Shown: piece after piece, positions 32,185-40,974 of the stretch
How the letters are laid out: each line of letters begins with the position of its first letter
Numbering within the stretch: position 1 is the first letter of the stretch
Source of the DNA: Roseivirga sp.
GTDB taxonomy: Bacteria; Bacteroidota; Bacteroidia; Cytophagales; Cyclobacteriaceae
Reading direction: 5' to 3'
Assembly (NCBI GenBank): GCA_021404565.1
Contig: JAAWWF010000026.1
Coordinates: 481,104 to 545,103, forward strand
DNA length: 64,000 bases
Notes under the pieces: model-generated
What the model saw: the letters and a program-made list of their open reading frames with translations, nothing else
What the model was told of the DNA's origin: nothing
Databases searched by the model: none
Program-made: the position numbers and the translations under genes

Positions 32185-34620
32185 TTACTTTTTCACCCGA
32201 TAGGTAGTTTTCCCAACTCCGGGACTACCATCCGAAGAAATTCCCTGAAGGTCTATCCGGATAGTTGTTTCCAGGTCTCCATTGAAAAAGGTAAGACTGG
32301 CCTCCCCATCGGTATTTGTTTCTATCATAGGAGCCCAGTGGATTACCATGCGCTTATCAGGTAAGGGGTTTTGAGGTGTTGATGAGATGTATCGTGGTGC
32401 AAAGAATTCCCTGGTCTTATACAGTCCGCCCGGTAGCGTTTTGGCATTGTTACTCCCTATTCGCTTATAATATTCCAGCATTTCCTCATCTGTACGGGAC
32501 GTGAACTCCAGTACACCTCCACGCATCACATCGCCAGCCTCTCTACCTGCTTCCAACAGTTGTTTTGTGCCGCGATAGACCTCAGCTTTTTTGATGCGGG
32601 CAGCAGGCAGGGCCCGAAGCTGCGCAAAGGTGATGGGCATACCATCCAGCAGCACCAGGGGGTTCAGGTTAGGGGCGCGTATGGTAGTGTTATATGTCAA
32701 AATGGGTTGCCAACTAACGCCATGACCACGCATTTGCACGTTGGGCAACCTGCCATTGACCAACTGAAGTGCATTTTCTCCATTTTGGGTGAACTTTAAA
32801 TAGTCGTCAAAATCCAATGCGCTGTACTGCTGACCAAACTTTTCAGAGTCCTCTGCCCTTGTTCCTTCTACTACGACCTCTCCCAGGTCACGGGCCTTTT
32901 CGGCAAACTCAAACTTTATAAGTGCCTCCTGTCTTTCAATGCTCTTTTCAATATGATCCTCAATTACTCCCGTTGACTGGCCTTGCAAGGGAATTTTTCT
33001 TACCGTTGGAGAAGGATATTCACGGGCAGTTGTATCTATTTCGACAAATACCTCCCGGACCTTTCTTCTTCTACCCATTACTTCTCCTTTGAGGTAGTTC
33101 TCTTCATTTTCGTAGAAGTAGAGCTTGCCCATGATAAAAAAGCCATCCTTCAGACTTTGTGTACCGGCAATGCTCGGTTTTCCTTCAAAAGAACCTATGT
33201 GAGATATACTCCCTCCTTTTAAGGGCTCGCCATTTTCCGCTGTGAGCAACCTGCCCTGGATGGAAATACCTTGCTCTACCCCATAATTGATTTCCGGGTA
33301 TTGATCGGCCAGCAGATCTTTCCAGGCAAAGCGCCTCCAGCCATGCGTCATCATGATCAAATCCAGCTTCTCTGTCTGTTCAGTGGCTCCTTTACCAAAA
33401 AAGCGAGAGGGGTTATTGATGTGCCCTTTTAAATCTGAGGTGAGCAGTAGGTTGGTCAGAATACTCTCTTCGTTAAGTGAGGCATCAATCTGTTCAGCAT
33501 CTATGGCGCTTAGGGAGAATGATCCCTGCACTGGTTTCCCATTCGCGGTCGTGACTTTGATGCTAAGGACCACAGAATCTCGCGGGACATAGTCAGTGGC
33601 ATCCGTTTGTATGTCTATGTTGAGCAGGTCGTTCGCCTGATGAAAGAATAATCTTTCGGCTTCAGGTTGCCAGTTTTCATTAAAAATGGTGAGCTGCGAT
33701 ATGCCGGTCATTAAGTCCTTTTTGGGAATACTGATAATGGCAGTGTTTTCCGAAAAATCGATTTGCGAGGCGTAGGTGACCGCCCCTCGTGTTTGTACAA
33801 TGGCGTAAAGCCGATGGACACCCGTCTCTGGAGCCGATACCCGGACTTTTACAAAATCAGAGCTATGGAATGGATTCACATTCAGGCTATAACCATTGCT
33901 TTTGGCCTGTGGCAGCTCAAATTGGCTTAAGCTACCATTGATGGTTGCATAATAGCTTTGATGAGGTTGAGGAGTAAATACTGTACTTCCGATACCATCT
34001 TCATTTGTTTTAAGGATTGTTATTAAGTTGCCTTGATCATCTAGAAGCCTGATCACAGCATCAGCTCCTATTTGTTCGACAGATGAAGCCTTGACAGCTA
34101 CCCTGGAGCTGACTCCTGTAATAAGATCTCCACCCTCAGGGTAAAAATCCAGCGCAAGCGAGTCAGATAGTTCTTTCTGAAGAGAGTTCCCGTCAATAGG
34201 ACTGATGATGGCTATTTCCTTTTGGAAGAAGAAGGCAGCATCAAAGTTTCGCATCCAGTGCGTATAAGCCCTTATGGTATAATTTCCTGAAGCAAGCCCG
34301 GGAAGCTCTAAGTCTCCCCTTCCAAAACCATTTTTGACAAGGATTTTATGGCGAAGTACCAACTGATCATTTTCATCAATCAGCTCAGCGTAAATAATGT
34401 CGCTATAAGGAGAAGGAAGATGATCAGGTCCTGCAACCAGGTAAGCCTTGAACCAAAGATCTTCATTGGTATAATAATAGGGTTTGTCAAAATGGAGATA
34501 GATTTTCTCCTGAGGATATTCACGGTTGAATTTGTCCAGGGCTTTGGCCAATGGATTGGCGGACTGATGACCACTAATGCTGGTGAATATAAGTATCAGG
34601 AAAAGGCCTAATCTGTACAT
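32185..34620 (-). CDS. MG2-like/TonB-plug surface protein lacking a barrel
   Basis: An 811-residue exported protein (signal peptide 1-20). The N-terminal part contains an alpha-2-macroglobulin MG2-like domain (about 35-140: EKIYLHFDKPYYYTNEDLWF, SGNYTIRAYTHWMRN) and further beta-sandwich modules. A short carboxypeptidase-like insert with a DUF4974-like appearance follows near 450-480. Towards the end (about 600-720) comes a TonB-receptor plug-like stretch: LVNGRLPNVQMRG, LVLLDGMPITFAQL, AEVYRGTK. No 22-strand barrel follows; the protein ends in another beta domain. This architecture recurs in Bacteroidota. It may be a periplasmic or surface partner of TonB systems, function unknown. Confidence 0.75.
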   Translation of the reverse strand: MYRLGLFLILIFTSISGHQSANPLAKALDKFNREYPQEKIYLHFDKPYYYTNEDLWFKAYLVAGPDHLPSPYSDIIYAELIDENDQLVLRHKILVKNGFGRGDLELPGLASGNYTIRAYTHWMRNFDAAFFFQKEIAIISPIDGNSLQKELSDSLALDFYPEGGDLITGVSSRVAVKASSVEQIGADAVIRLLDDQGNLITILKTNEDGIGSTVFTPQPHQSYYATINGSLSQFELPQAKSNGYSLNVNPFHSSDFVKVRVSAPETGVHRLYAIVQTRGAVTYASQIDFSENTAIISIPKKDLMTGISQLTIFNENWQPEAERLFFHQANDLLNIDIQTDATDYVPRDSVVLSIKVTTANGKPVQGSFSLSAIDAEQIDASLNEESILTNLLLTSDLKGHINNPSRFFGKGATEQTEKLDLIMMTHGWRRFAWKDLLADQYPEINYGVEQGISIQGRLLTAENGEPLKGGSISHIGSFEGKPSIAGTQSLKDGFFIMGKLYFYENEENYLKGEVMGRRRKVREVFVEIDTTAREYPSPTVRKIPLQGQSTGVIEDHIEKSIERQEALIKFEFAEKARDLGEVVVEGTRAEDSEKFGQQYSALDFDDYLKFTQNGENALQLVNGRLPNVQMRGHGVSWQPILTYNTTIRAPNLNPLVLLDGMPITFAQLRALPAARIKKAEVYRGTKQLLEAGREAGDVMRGGVLEFTSRTDEEMLEYYKRIGSNNAKTLPGGLYKTREFFAPRYISSTPQNPLPDKRMVIHWAPMIETNTDGEASLTFFNGDLETTIRIDLQGISSDGSPGVGKTTYRVKK

Positions 34621-34712
34621 GTCAATTTGATAATCCGGTTGATGTCAAATTAACAGATTTCCGGCACAATGCTTTGTACACAGGAATATGAGTGAAAGTC
34701 AATGAATCATGG

Positions 34713-34730
34713 TGACCGAAAAACACAACT
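34713..34730 (+). promoter_or_regulatory. shared 18-base motif upstream of araC-type gene
   Basis: TGACCGAAAAACACAACT occurs here, ending 45 bases before the ATG at 34776, and again without mismatch at 35656-35673 ahead of the dehydrogenase gene. A TAGTTG box follows at 34755-34760. The motif is probably the binding site of the AraC-type protein encoded between the copies. Confidence 0.6.
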
Positions 34731-34775
34731 TTTGTTAAATTCGACTTGCCAACTTAGTTGAAAAAATACAAGTAG

Positions 34776-35639
34776 ATGAGAGTTGTTCCAGAAGCCTTTT
34801 TTCAAAACACCAGAATCAGAAAGATTATGGTGGACGGTCAATGCTGCATCATTCATAAAGAAACAGGGCAGCAGGATCTGGATAATCATCGCTTGCTTGC
34901 GGCTCATGCCCTTACCGTGGTCAGAAAGGGCGGCCTTATGGTGCATACCGATGAGGGTATTCCTTCAAGGGTATCCAGGGGGCAAATGGTTTTGATGCCT
35001 AAGGGACTTTACGCTATCACCGATTTAATTCCCGAAAACGATGTGTTTGAGGCAGTGGTTCTCTTCTTTGACGACAAGCTGGCTAGACAGTACTTACAAA
35101 AAAGAGGACTGGCTGATATAGAGGTTCAGAGCGATAGAAGGCCTACTCGGTTTACTACCAATGATTATTTCGAGACCTATATAGATCAATTACTTTCTCT
35201 ATATGGCAAGGTGGAAGCAGACCCCTCATTGGTGAGCATCAAACTATTGGAAGCGCTGTACCTGATAGACAGCAAAGACCCATCGGGCCAGTTTACCCAA
35301 AAAGTCCATGAATTGATGGCAAAGCCAAATAAGCAGTTGAAGCGTTTTATGCAGGATCATTTTGATAAGCCATTGGATGTGGAAGACTATGCTGCTCTTT
35401 CCGGAAGGAGTCTATCGACATTCAGGAGGGAATTTCATAAGCAATTTGGTTATGCCCCCAAGCAATGGTTGATTCAGCAGCGGATGGAAAAGGCGAAGGG
35501 ACTATTAGAGGAAGATAAGATGTCAGTCAGCCTGGTGGCGGAGGAATCTGGTTATCTTGATTTACCCCATTTTATCAAGTCCTTTCAGAAGCATTTTGCG
35601 CTTTCTCCCAAGCAATATGCCCTGAGCAAGAGAAATTAA
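34776..35639 (+). CDS. AraC-family transcriptional regulator
   Basis: A 287-residue soluble regulator. The N-terminal part (about 1-150) is a cupin-like ligand-binding domain (AHALTVVRKGGLMVHTDEG, GQMVLMPKGLYAI). The C-terminal double HTH (about 190-285) has LDVEDYAALSGRSLSTFRRE, KQFGYAPKQWLIQQRMEKAK and VSLVAEESGYLDLPHFIKSF. The identical 18-base motif before its own gene and before the dehydrogenase gene suggests that it controls both. Confidence 0.9.
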   Translation: MRVVPEAFFQNTRIRKIMVDGQCCIIHKETGQQDLDNHRLLAAHALTVVRKGGLMVHTDEGIPSRVSRGQMVLMPKGLYAITDLIPENDVFEAVVLFFDDKLARQYLQKRGLADIEVQSDRRPTRFTTNDYFETYIDQLLSLYGKVEADPSLVSIKLLEALYLIDSKDPSGQFTQKVHELMAKPNKQLKRFMQDHFDKPLDVEDYAALSGRSLSTFRREFHKQFGYAPKQWLIQQRMEKAKGLLEEDKMSVSLVAEESGYLDLPHFIKSFQKHFALSPKQYALSKRN

Positions 35640-35655
35640 GCTCAGAAAAGCCGAT

Positions 35656-35673
35656 TGACCGAAAAACACAACT
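35656..35673 (+). promoter_or_regulatory. shared 18-base motif upstream of dehydrogenase gene
   Basis: Second exact copy of TGACCGAAAAACACAACT, ending 52 bases before the ATG at 35726, with a TAATTG box at 35694-35699. Confidence 0.6.
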
Positions 35674-35725
35674 CCTGCATTGGTGATCAGGCCTAATTGC
35701 AGCGAAATCAGAAAACAATCAAAGC

Positions 35726-36574
35726 ATGAAAATTGGATTTATAGGATTAGGAATTATGGGTAGTCGCATGGCGGCAAATCTTCAAAAGGCTGGTCACGAT
35801 TTGGTAGTGTATAATCGCACAGCCTCGAAAGCGCAAGAGCTGGTGAGCTTGGGTGCCCGATCAGCAGAAAGCCCTGCGGAGGCTGCCAGAGGAGCGGAGG
35901 TAGTCATTACAATGCTCTCCACCCCCGATGTGGTGAAACAGCTGACAGAAGAGTTTTTACCGGTAATGCCAAAAGGAGCTATTTGGATTGATATCAGTAC
36001 AGTCAATCCCTCCTTTTCCAGAGAAATGGGCAAGCTCTCCGCGGGTTACCAGATACGGTTTGTAGATGCTCCGGTAGCCGGGAGTAAGGTTGCCGCGGAA
36101 AACGCAGAGTTGCTGTTTCTGGCAGGAGGCAAGGAAGAAGAATTGACGGATATGGCTCCACTTTTCGACATTATGGGGAAGAAAACCCTCTACCTGGGAG
36201 AGATGGGTAATGGAACGAATGTGAAAATGCTGATCAACCTGATGCTGGCACAGTCTATGGCTACTTTTTCTGAGGCTATTGCACTTGGCAAAGGCATGGG
36301 CCTGGCAGAGGGGCAATTGTTAAATATTCTCACCGCCACTCCTGTGGTGGCTCCGGTCATGGGTTTGTTGAAGGAAAGATTGCTGGATGGCAATTTTGAT
36401 GTGAATTTCCCACTCAGGTGGATTCACAAAGACATTATGCTGGCTTTGGATACGGCAAGTGAGCTATCAGTACCTATGCCATCATTGGGGCAGACGGAAG
36501 CCCTTTATAAAAATGCTATGGATAGCGGAATGGGGGATTTAGACTTTTCGGCTATTTATAAAGCTTTGACTTAA
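35726..36574 (+). CDS. NAD(P)-dependent beta-hydroxyacid dehydrogenase
   Basis: A 282-residue member of the 6-phosphogluconate/3-hydroxyisobutyrate dehydrogenase superfamily. The dinucleotide site IGFIGLGIMGSRMAANL (3-19) is followed by NRT (30-32) and K35, a pattern that favours NADPH. DAPVAGS (114-120) is the substrate loop, and K167 in GNGTNVKMLINL is the catalytic lysine. The closest functional group by motif is glyoxylate/succinic semialdehyde reductase, which reduces small toxic aldehydes; this is inferred. Probably controlled by the upstream AraC protein. Confidence 0.88.
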   Translation: MKIGFIGLGIMGSRMAANLQKAGHDLVVYNRTASKAQELVSLGARSAESPAEAARGAEVVITMLSTPDVVKQLTEEFLPVMPKGAIWIDISTVNPSFSREMGKLSAGYQIRFVDAPVAGSKVAAENAELLFLAGGKEEELTDMAPLFDIMGKKTLYLGEMGNGTNVKMLINLMLAQSMATFSEAIALGKGMGLAEGQLLNILTATPVVAPVMGLLKERLLDGNFDVNFPLRWIHKDIMLALDTASELSVPMPSLGQTEALYKNAMDSGMGDLDFSAIYKALT

Positions 36575-36622
36575 AGAGTCAAAATCAGCTTTGGGTTATA
36601 TTTACCGGAAACAGGGTTTTCA

Positions 36623-37066
36623 ATGATACAATTTGTGCAGGCAACTAATGTGGATATTCCGGTCATTTTGGAATTTATGGAGGCATTTTATGCCATAGAT
36701 GACTATCCGTTTGATGGAGTCACAGCCAATGAGAATATCCAAACCTTTGTTCAAGAGGAGCATTTGGGACGACTCTGGTTGCTGAAGTCAGGTGCTGAGA
36801 CTGTCGGTTATCTGGCCCTGACTTTCAGGTTCAGTTTTGAGTATGGAGGCCGTGATGCATTCATCGATGAGTTTTACCTCGGTAAAAGTCACAGAAACAA
36901 GGGTTTCGGTACAACCATTCTCAAACAGCTGAGTCTTGAGGCAAAAGCACTGGACATAAAGGCCCTTCACCTTGAGGTAGAAACTCACAATGAAATAGGA
37001 AACAAGATTTATGGCAAAGCTGGTTTTAAAGTCAATGGCCGGACCCTTATGACAAAGAAACTATGA
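36623..37066 (+). CDS. GNAT-family N-acetyltransferase
   Basis: A 147-residue acetyltransferase of the GCN5 fold. Beta4 and the acetyl-CoA loop are seen in FIDEFYLGKSHRNKGFGTTI (about 80-100), with RNKGFG as the pyrophosphate-binding motif. Helix 4 and beta5 follow in ALHLEVETHNEIGNKIYGKA, then GFKVNGRTLM. The substrate is unknown. It lies 48 bases after the dehydrogenase gene and may be on the same transcript. Confidence 0.85.
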   Translation: MIQFVQATNVDIPVILEFMEAFYAIDDYPFDGVTANENIQTFVQEEHLGRLWLLKSGAETVGYLALTFRFSFEYGGRDAFIDEFYLGKSHRNKGFGTTILKQLSLEAKALDIKALHLEVETHNEIGNKIYGKAGFKVNGRTLMTKKL

Positions 37067-37102
37067 TTTAGCTGCTGGCCAGGTGATGGGCTTATCGGGC
37101 AG

Positions 37103-38575
37103 TTAGTGAATCTGAAAGTGCAGTGTATCTCTGATATAATTGGCTACTATCGCAGCGGCCTTATCGTAGTTTGACAATACGATTACCGTAAAACCTGATT
37201 CAGGATATACATCACATCTGGCACCCATTCCCGGGGCCACACCCGCATGTCCCCAGGATTCGAGACCACTCATTGAATTGAGCGAAAAACCATAACCATA
37301 CTTTGATGAAGAAATAGGATTTACATAAGAGGTGATTTGCGAAGAGGTTACCCTCTCAAAAGTCTCCTGCTTCATTAATGTGCCGTTTTGTAGTGATTGT
37401 ACAAACCTAAAGAGATCATGACTTGTGGAATAAAAGGACCCTGCTGGCCTGCTTCTGGCGGGCAGGTGTCGGGTGTTCAATTTGCGCTCATCACTTTTTG
37501 AACTGTAATAGCCCCGGGCGAGGTTGGCAATCTCTTTGTCCAGCTCAAAGTCTCCGGTGTTGTCCATTGAGCCTTTCTCAAATACATGTTTTGCCAGGTA
37601 ATCGAAAAAGTCTTCTCCCGATACTTTTTGTACAATGTATCCGGCCAGGTCGAAGCCTTCATTCGTATAATTGAACTCTTCAGGGAGCTTATAATTGTCA
37701 TAGTTTTTAAGCTTCGGAAGGTATTTGAGATGAGTCTGATAAAGCTCCTCAAGATTACTGACCCTGGCTATGCTCTTGTTATATGCACCTATTTCATCCA
37801 GTTCAATTCCCGAACTATGTGTCAGCAGATGATGGATAGTGACCTTGCTGCCAATATGAGCCGGATAATCGGGGAGATGCTTTGAAATAGGGTCGTTATA
37901 GTTCAGAAGTCCCCTTTCAACCAATTGCGCGATAGCTGTGGCAGTGAACATTTTAGTGGTGGAGGCAATCAGGAACCTGGTATTGGCATCATTGGGTATT
38001 TTCGTCTGTCTCTCTGAGAAGTTCACTGCCTTATTGATCAGTATCTGACCTTTGTGGGCAACCAGCACAGTACCGGAAAAAACATCTAAGTGCTCAAGCT
38101 TTTCGAGGTGAGTGTTTATTCGCTCTGCCGCCTGCTCCAGATCTGGTACCTTCCGGGTCAGACCTGAAGGAATCATTCCCCGGATTACACCCATTCTATT
38201 GATTTTCAGAGGAGCAGATTTGGCCAGTTTATAAGCAAATGCCACAAAGTTTTCAGTATTGGTGCTGCGGGTCCAGATGATCGCGCGTCCATTGATGGTG
38301 TCTTTCCCCACAGAAAGTAGTTTGACTTGCCCGAACTCCTTATAGACACCCTGCCAATATTTAGCCGTGCCATGGTAGGCTTTGTGAAACTTGTCGAGGA
38401 GGAGGCTCTTCATTCGGGCCTGATCATGGGAGTTGTAGGTACTGATAAACTCATTAACCCATTCATACTGAGACTTCTGGGCTTGTGAACTGGAATTAAA
38501 AGGACCAATGAGTAAGAAAAGCATTAATACTACAGTTGTAGTATTTAAGAAGCCAGTGATGTAATTACCTTTCAT
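37103..38575 (-). CDS. beta-lactamase-type serine hydrolase with N-terminal domain
   Basis: A 490-residue exported class-C-like serine hydrolase. The signal peptide (about 1-32) is followed by a small SnoaL/DUF3887-like domain (35-140) and the hydrolase domain (145-490). The catalytic S205-T-T-K208, the YTN motif (near 297) and HAG in WGHAGVAPG (near 441) are all present. It may be a D-alanyl-D-alanine-type peptidase or esterase rather than a true beta-lactamase. It is the third gene of an operon with an M56 peptidase and a BlaI repressor. A BlaI-type operator lies over codons 11-17, so either translation starts later (next in-frame ATG at codon 18) or the operator is intragenic. Confidence 0.85.
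   Translation of the reverse strand: MKGNYITGFLNTTTVVLMLFLLIGPFNSSSQAQKSQYEWVNEFISTYNSHDQARMKSLLLDKFHKAYHGTAKYWQGVYKEFGQVKLLSVGKDTINGRAIIWTRSTNTENFVAFAYKLAKSAPLKINRMGVIRGMIPSGLTRKVPDLEQAAERINTHLEKLEHLDVFSGTVLVAHKGQILINKAVNFSERQTKIPNDANTRFLIASTTKMFTATAIAQLVERGLLNYNDPISKHLPDYPAHIGSKVTIHHLLTHSSGIELDEIGAYNKSIARVSNLEELYQTHLKYLPKLKNYDNYKLPEEFNYTNEGFDLAGYIVQKVSGEDFFDYLAKHVFEKGSMDNTGDFELDKEIANLARGYYSSKSDERKLNTRHLPARSRPAGSFYSTSHDLFRFVQSLQNGTLMKQETFERVTSSQITSYVNPISSSKYGYGFSLNSMSGLESWGHAGVAPGMGARCDVYPESGFTVIVLSNYDKAAAIVANYIRDTLHFQIH
38526..38545 (-). promoter_or_regulatory. BlaI-type operator at the start of the hydrolase gene
   Basis: AATACTACAGTTGTAGTATT is a dyad with nine-base perfect arms around a GT centre, matching the TACTACA / TGTAGTA operator type of BlaI/MecI repressors. 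It overlaps the first codons of the hydrolase frame and lies 57 bases after the end of the M56 gene. Confidence 0.7.
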
Positions 38576-38601
38576 GATTTGATATTAAGAGTTTGTTGAA
38601 T

Positions 38602-40524
38602 TCAGGTAGCGCGGGTCGAGAAGTGCTTGTCTTTAATAGACCGGTATTTCAGAAAGTCTGCTCCTTTAAACTTTTTTCGATTGATGAAGACTTTGTCCTT
38701 TCTCCATTTGATGCTGATGTTATCTGAAATAGATTGAATTACTCCATCTTCCAGGAGGTTTTGGGCGAGCTCTGAACGGTATTCCTTCCACCGGTCTAGC
38801 TTTCGACTATCTCTCCATTCGGAAGGTCCTTCTCGGCCTGGTTCAGCTGTATACGCAGAGGCCATTGAGCGTTTCATATCAGCTGTTTTGAGACCATCAC
38901 GCCTGTATTGAAAATCCCCCCAGTGGCTCTGATCAAAATGTGTTTCAATTAACAGGCGGAACCTCTGGCTTTTCGAACCCCTTATAGTGCTGCCATTTAC
39001 GCTCAGGCTGTTGTAGGTAAGCTCTACGCTGTTGACTCTTTTATTGAGCAGGCCGGAGGTGATGAGCATGGGCCAGAAATCTCTCTTGAACCTCTCATAT
39101 TTTAGGCTGAGCAATCGCATCGTTTCCAGGGGGTCGGGGCTTCTGTCAGACGACTCAGTTTCCCTATCCTGATCTACCTTGACTATCGTCTCCGCATTGT
39201 TGGGAAGTGGCAATTCAGCCAGGCTTTCAATTGTAGCGGTGGATATTGTACTCTTTTCGGTTGCTGATTCGGGCACCGAGGTGTTTTCAGTATTCAAATT
39301 AGCCAGAGAAACCGGGGTCATCTCCAGGCTTGAGTTTTGACTAATAGTACTAGTGTGCAAGGCAAGCTTAAGGCTTGAAGGTACCTGATAGAGCTGTTTG
39401 TCTCTTGGTTCAACTTTGCTGGATTCAACCGTTTTTGATTCAGGTTCTTTAGAAGCCAAGACCTCTTCGGTTTCGGTACTAAGGCCATCTTCAAGAGAAA
39501 CTTCGGGACAGGCGAAAGATACCAGGGTTAAGAGAGGCACCAGGACCAAAAGGATACCAAAACGGTTTGTTCTAGGCTCTTTTTCTATCGTCAGTACCGC
39601 TCGTACGCGATTTTTTAGCGAACTGGTATTAGCCAGGCTTAGTGCATAGTTACCCGTGTTGGGGCTTTGACCCCAGCGAGCCACGGCCAGCAGGGTTTCA
39701 CTGAAGGTGATCGGGTCATTGGTAAGGTTCACGGCCATTCGATCGGCCCCATCTTCCATAGCCTGTTTTACATTGTGTCGTACCAACCGATTGAGCGGCT
39801 GAAACCAAAACAAATTGATCACAATGTTCATGAAAAAGAGCCATTGAGGGTCTTTCCGCACTATATGGGCCACCTCATGAGCCAGTATTGACTCCATCTG
39901 ATCATTGTTCAATTCATGGAGGCTCCTTTCAGGAATACAGATTCTTCTGCTGGAAATAGCAATCGGACTCTTTAGTTTGGTCGAGGAGAATAATTGAATG
40001 CGGGGATTGAGCTGGAACCTGATGCTCAGCTCATCTAAGATTTTGCGAACCGTTGGATCTTCAGCTTGGGTCATCTGCAAATCCTTCAGAAACCTGTTTC
40101 TGGAAATGATAAAGTGCAGGATAAACAGAAGAGAGAAAAGCCCTACTAGCAAAACCCAGAAGAGTACAAATTCCTTAGGGCTTGAGAGGGCTTCTTCTTC
40201 CTCCAAGGGCTCGATAAGTGATACTTCAGAAGGAGCATAGGCAAAACCCCGGAGAGCAGACTCATCATCTGTGACCGTGCTGATTTTCTGCACTATGGGT
40301 TCTGTTGTTCCTGTGGAAATCTTAAACAAACTGGTATGAATCTGTGCCTGAATCAGGGTAGTGACGAAACCGCCTATGAGTACGAACTTCCATAAATGCT
40401 CTCTTGCAAGCGGTTTGTTCACCGCTTTGAACCGAACTAAAATCAATGCCAGAGCTACTAACAGCGAGCTATGCAGAACATAATTCAGCAATAAGAGCAG
40501 CCATTGATCTTGTGGTGAAAACAT
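38602..40524 (-). CDS. M56 (BlaR1/MecR1-like) membrane metallopeptidase
   Basis: A 640-residue protein. Four TM segments (about 10-30, 43-62, 119-140 and 320-340) surround a cytosolic M56 zinc peptidase. It has H216-E-V-A-H220 in SILAHEVAHIVRKDP and the third-ligand region EDGADRMAVN. In BlaR1/MecR1 the outer domain senses beta-lactams and the peptidase inactivates BlaI. Here the C-terminal 300 residues are a low-complexity linker plus an unassigned domain, not a penicillin-binding sensor. The signal may therefore differ. It is translated 6 bases after blaI. Confidence 0.88.
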   Translation of the reverse strand: MFSPQDQWLLLLLNYVLHSSLLVALALILVRFKAVNKPLAREHLWKFVLIGGFVTTLIQAQIHTSLFKISTGTTEPIVQKISTVTDDESALRGFAYAPSEVSLIEPLEEEEALSSPKEFVLFWVLLVGLFSLLFILHFIISRNRFLKDLQMTQAEDPTVRKILDELSIRFQLNPRIQLFSSTKLKSPIAISSRRICIPERSLHELNNDQMESILAHEVAHIVRKDPQWLFFMNIVINLFWFQPLNRLVRHNVKQAMEDGADRMAVNLTNDPITFSETLLAVARWGQSPNTGNYALSLANTSSLKNRVRAVLTIEKEPRTNRFGILLVLVPLLTLVSFACPEVSLEDGLSTETEEVLASKEPESKTVESSKVEPRDKQLYQVPSSLKLALHTSTISQNSSLEMTPVSLANLNTENTSVPESATEKSTISTATIESLAELPLPNNAETIVKVDQDRETESSDRSPDPLETMRLLSLKYERFKRDFWPMLITSGLLNKRVNSVELTYNSLSVNGSTIRGSKSQRFRLLIETHFDQSHWGDFQYRRDGLKTADMKRSMASAYTAEPGREGPSEWRDSRKLDRWKEYRSELAQNLLEDGVIQSISDNISIKWRKDKVFINRKKFKGADFLKYRSIKDKHFSTRAT

Positions 40525-40530
40525 GTTCGT

Positions 40531-40908
40531 TTACTTCTTTCTTTGTTTGTAACCCTCGATCATTCGTTCAATCTCCTCGAGCTCCTGTTCGTCAAACTCA
40601 TTTTCATTGAGTAGATGATTGACCAATGTGGTGCTGTTCCCCTTAAAGAGCTGTTTGGTAAGGCTTGAAATCATGGAGGTTCTTGCCTGGTCTTCCGTTA
40701 TCAGAGGCCGGTAAATGTATTGCCTGCCCTCTTTGGAATGCGACAGAATGCCTTTCTTTTCGAGCCTTGATAATACGGTGCCCACCGTGGTGATGGCGAG
40801 TTCTTTGTCCGATTTCAAATGATCCCTGATGGAGGATACGGAGCCTTCTCCCTGTTTCCAGAGAATTGCCATGATTTTAAACTGGAGGTCGTCTAATTTT
40901 ATTTTCAT
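40531..40908 (-). CDS. BlaI/MecI/CopY-family repressor
   Basis: A 125-residue winged-helix repressor: DLQFKIMAILWKQGEGSVSS, TVGTVLSRLEKKGILSH and GRQYIYRPLITEDQAR, then a C-terminal dimerisation helix region. It is the first gene of the operon with the M56 peptidase and serine hydrolase. It is expected to repress the operon through the dyads just upstream, and to be removed by the M56 peptidase when the signal arrives. Confidence 0.92.
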   Translation of the reverse strand: MKIKLDDLQFKIMAILWKQGEGSVSSIRDHLKSDKELAITTVGTVLSRLEKKGILSHSKEGRQYIYRPLITEDQARTSMISSLTKQLFKGNSTTLVNHLLNENEFDEQELEEIERMIEGYKQRKK

Positions 40909-40913
40909 ATCAA

Positions 40914-40949
40914 CTACAGCTGTCGTAGTAATAATACTACACGTGTAGT
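40914..40949 (-). promoter_or_regulatory. BlaI operators upstream of blaI
   Basis: The perfect 14-base palindrome ACTACACGTGTAGT lies at 40936-40949. A looser copy, CTACAGCTGTCGTAG, lies at 40914-40928, only 5 bases before the blaI ATG. Both have the CTACA / TGTAG half-sites also found at 38526-38545. Confidence 0.7.
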
Positions 40950-40974
40950 TAATAAAAAAGGTTACATGGGCATT

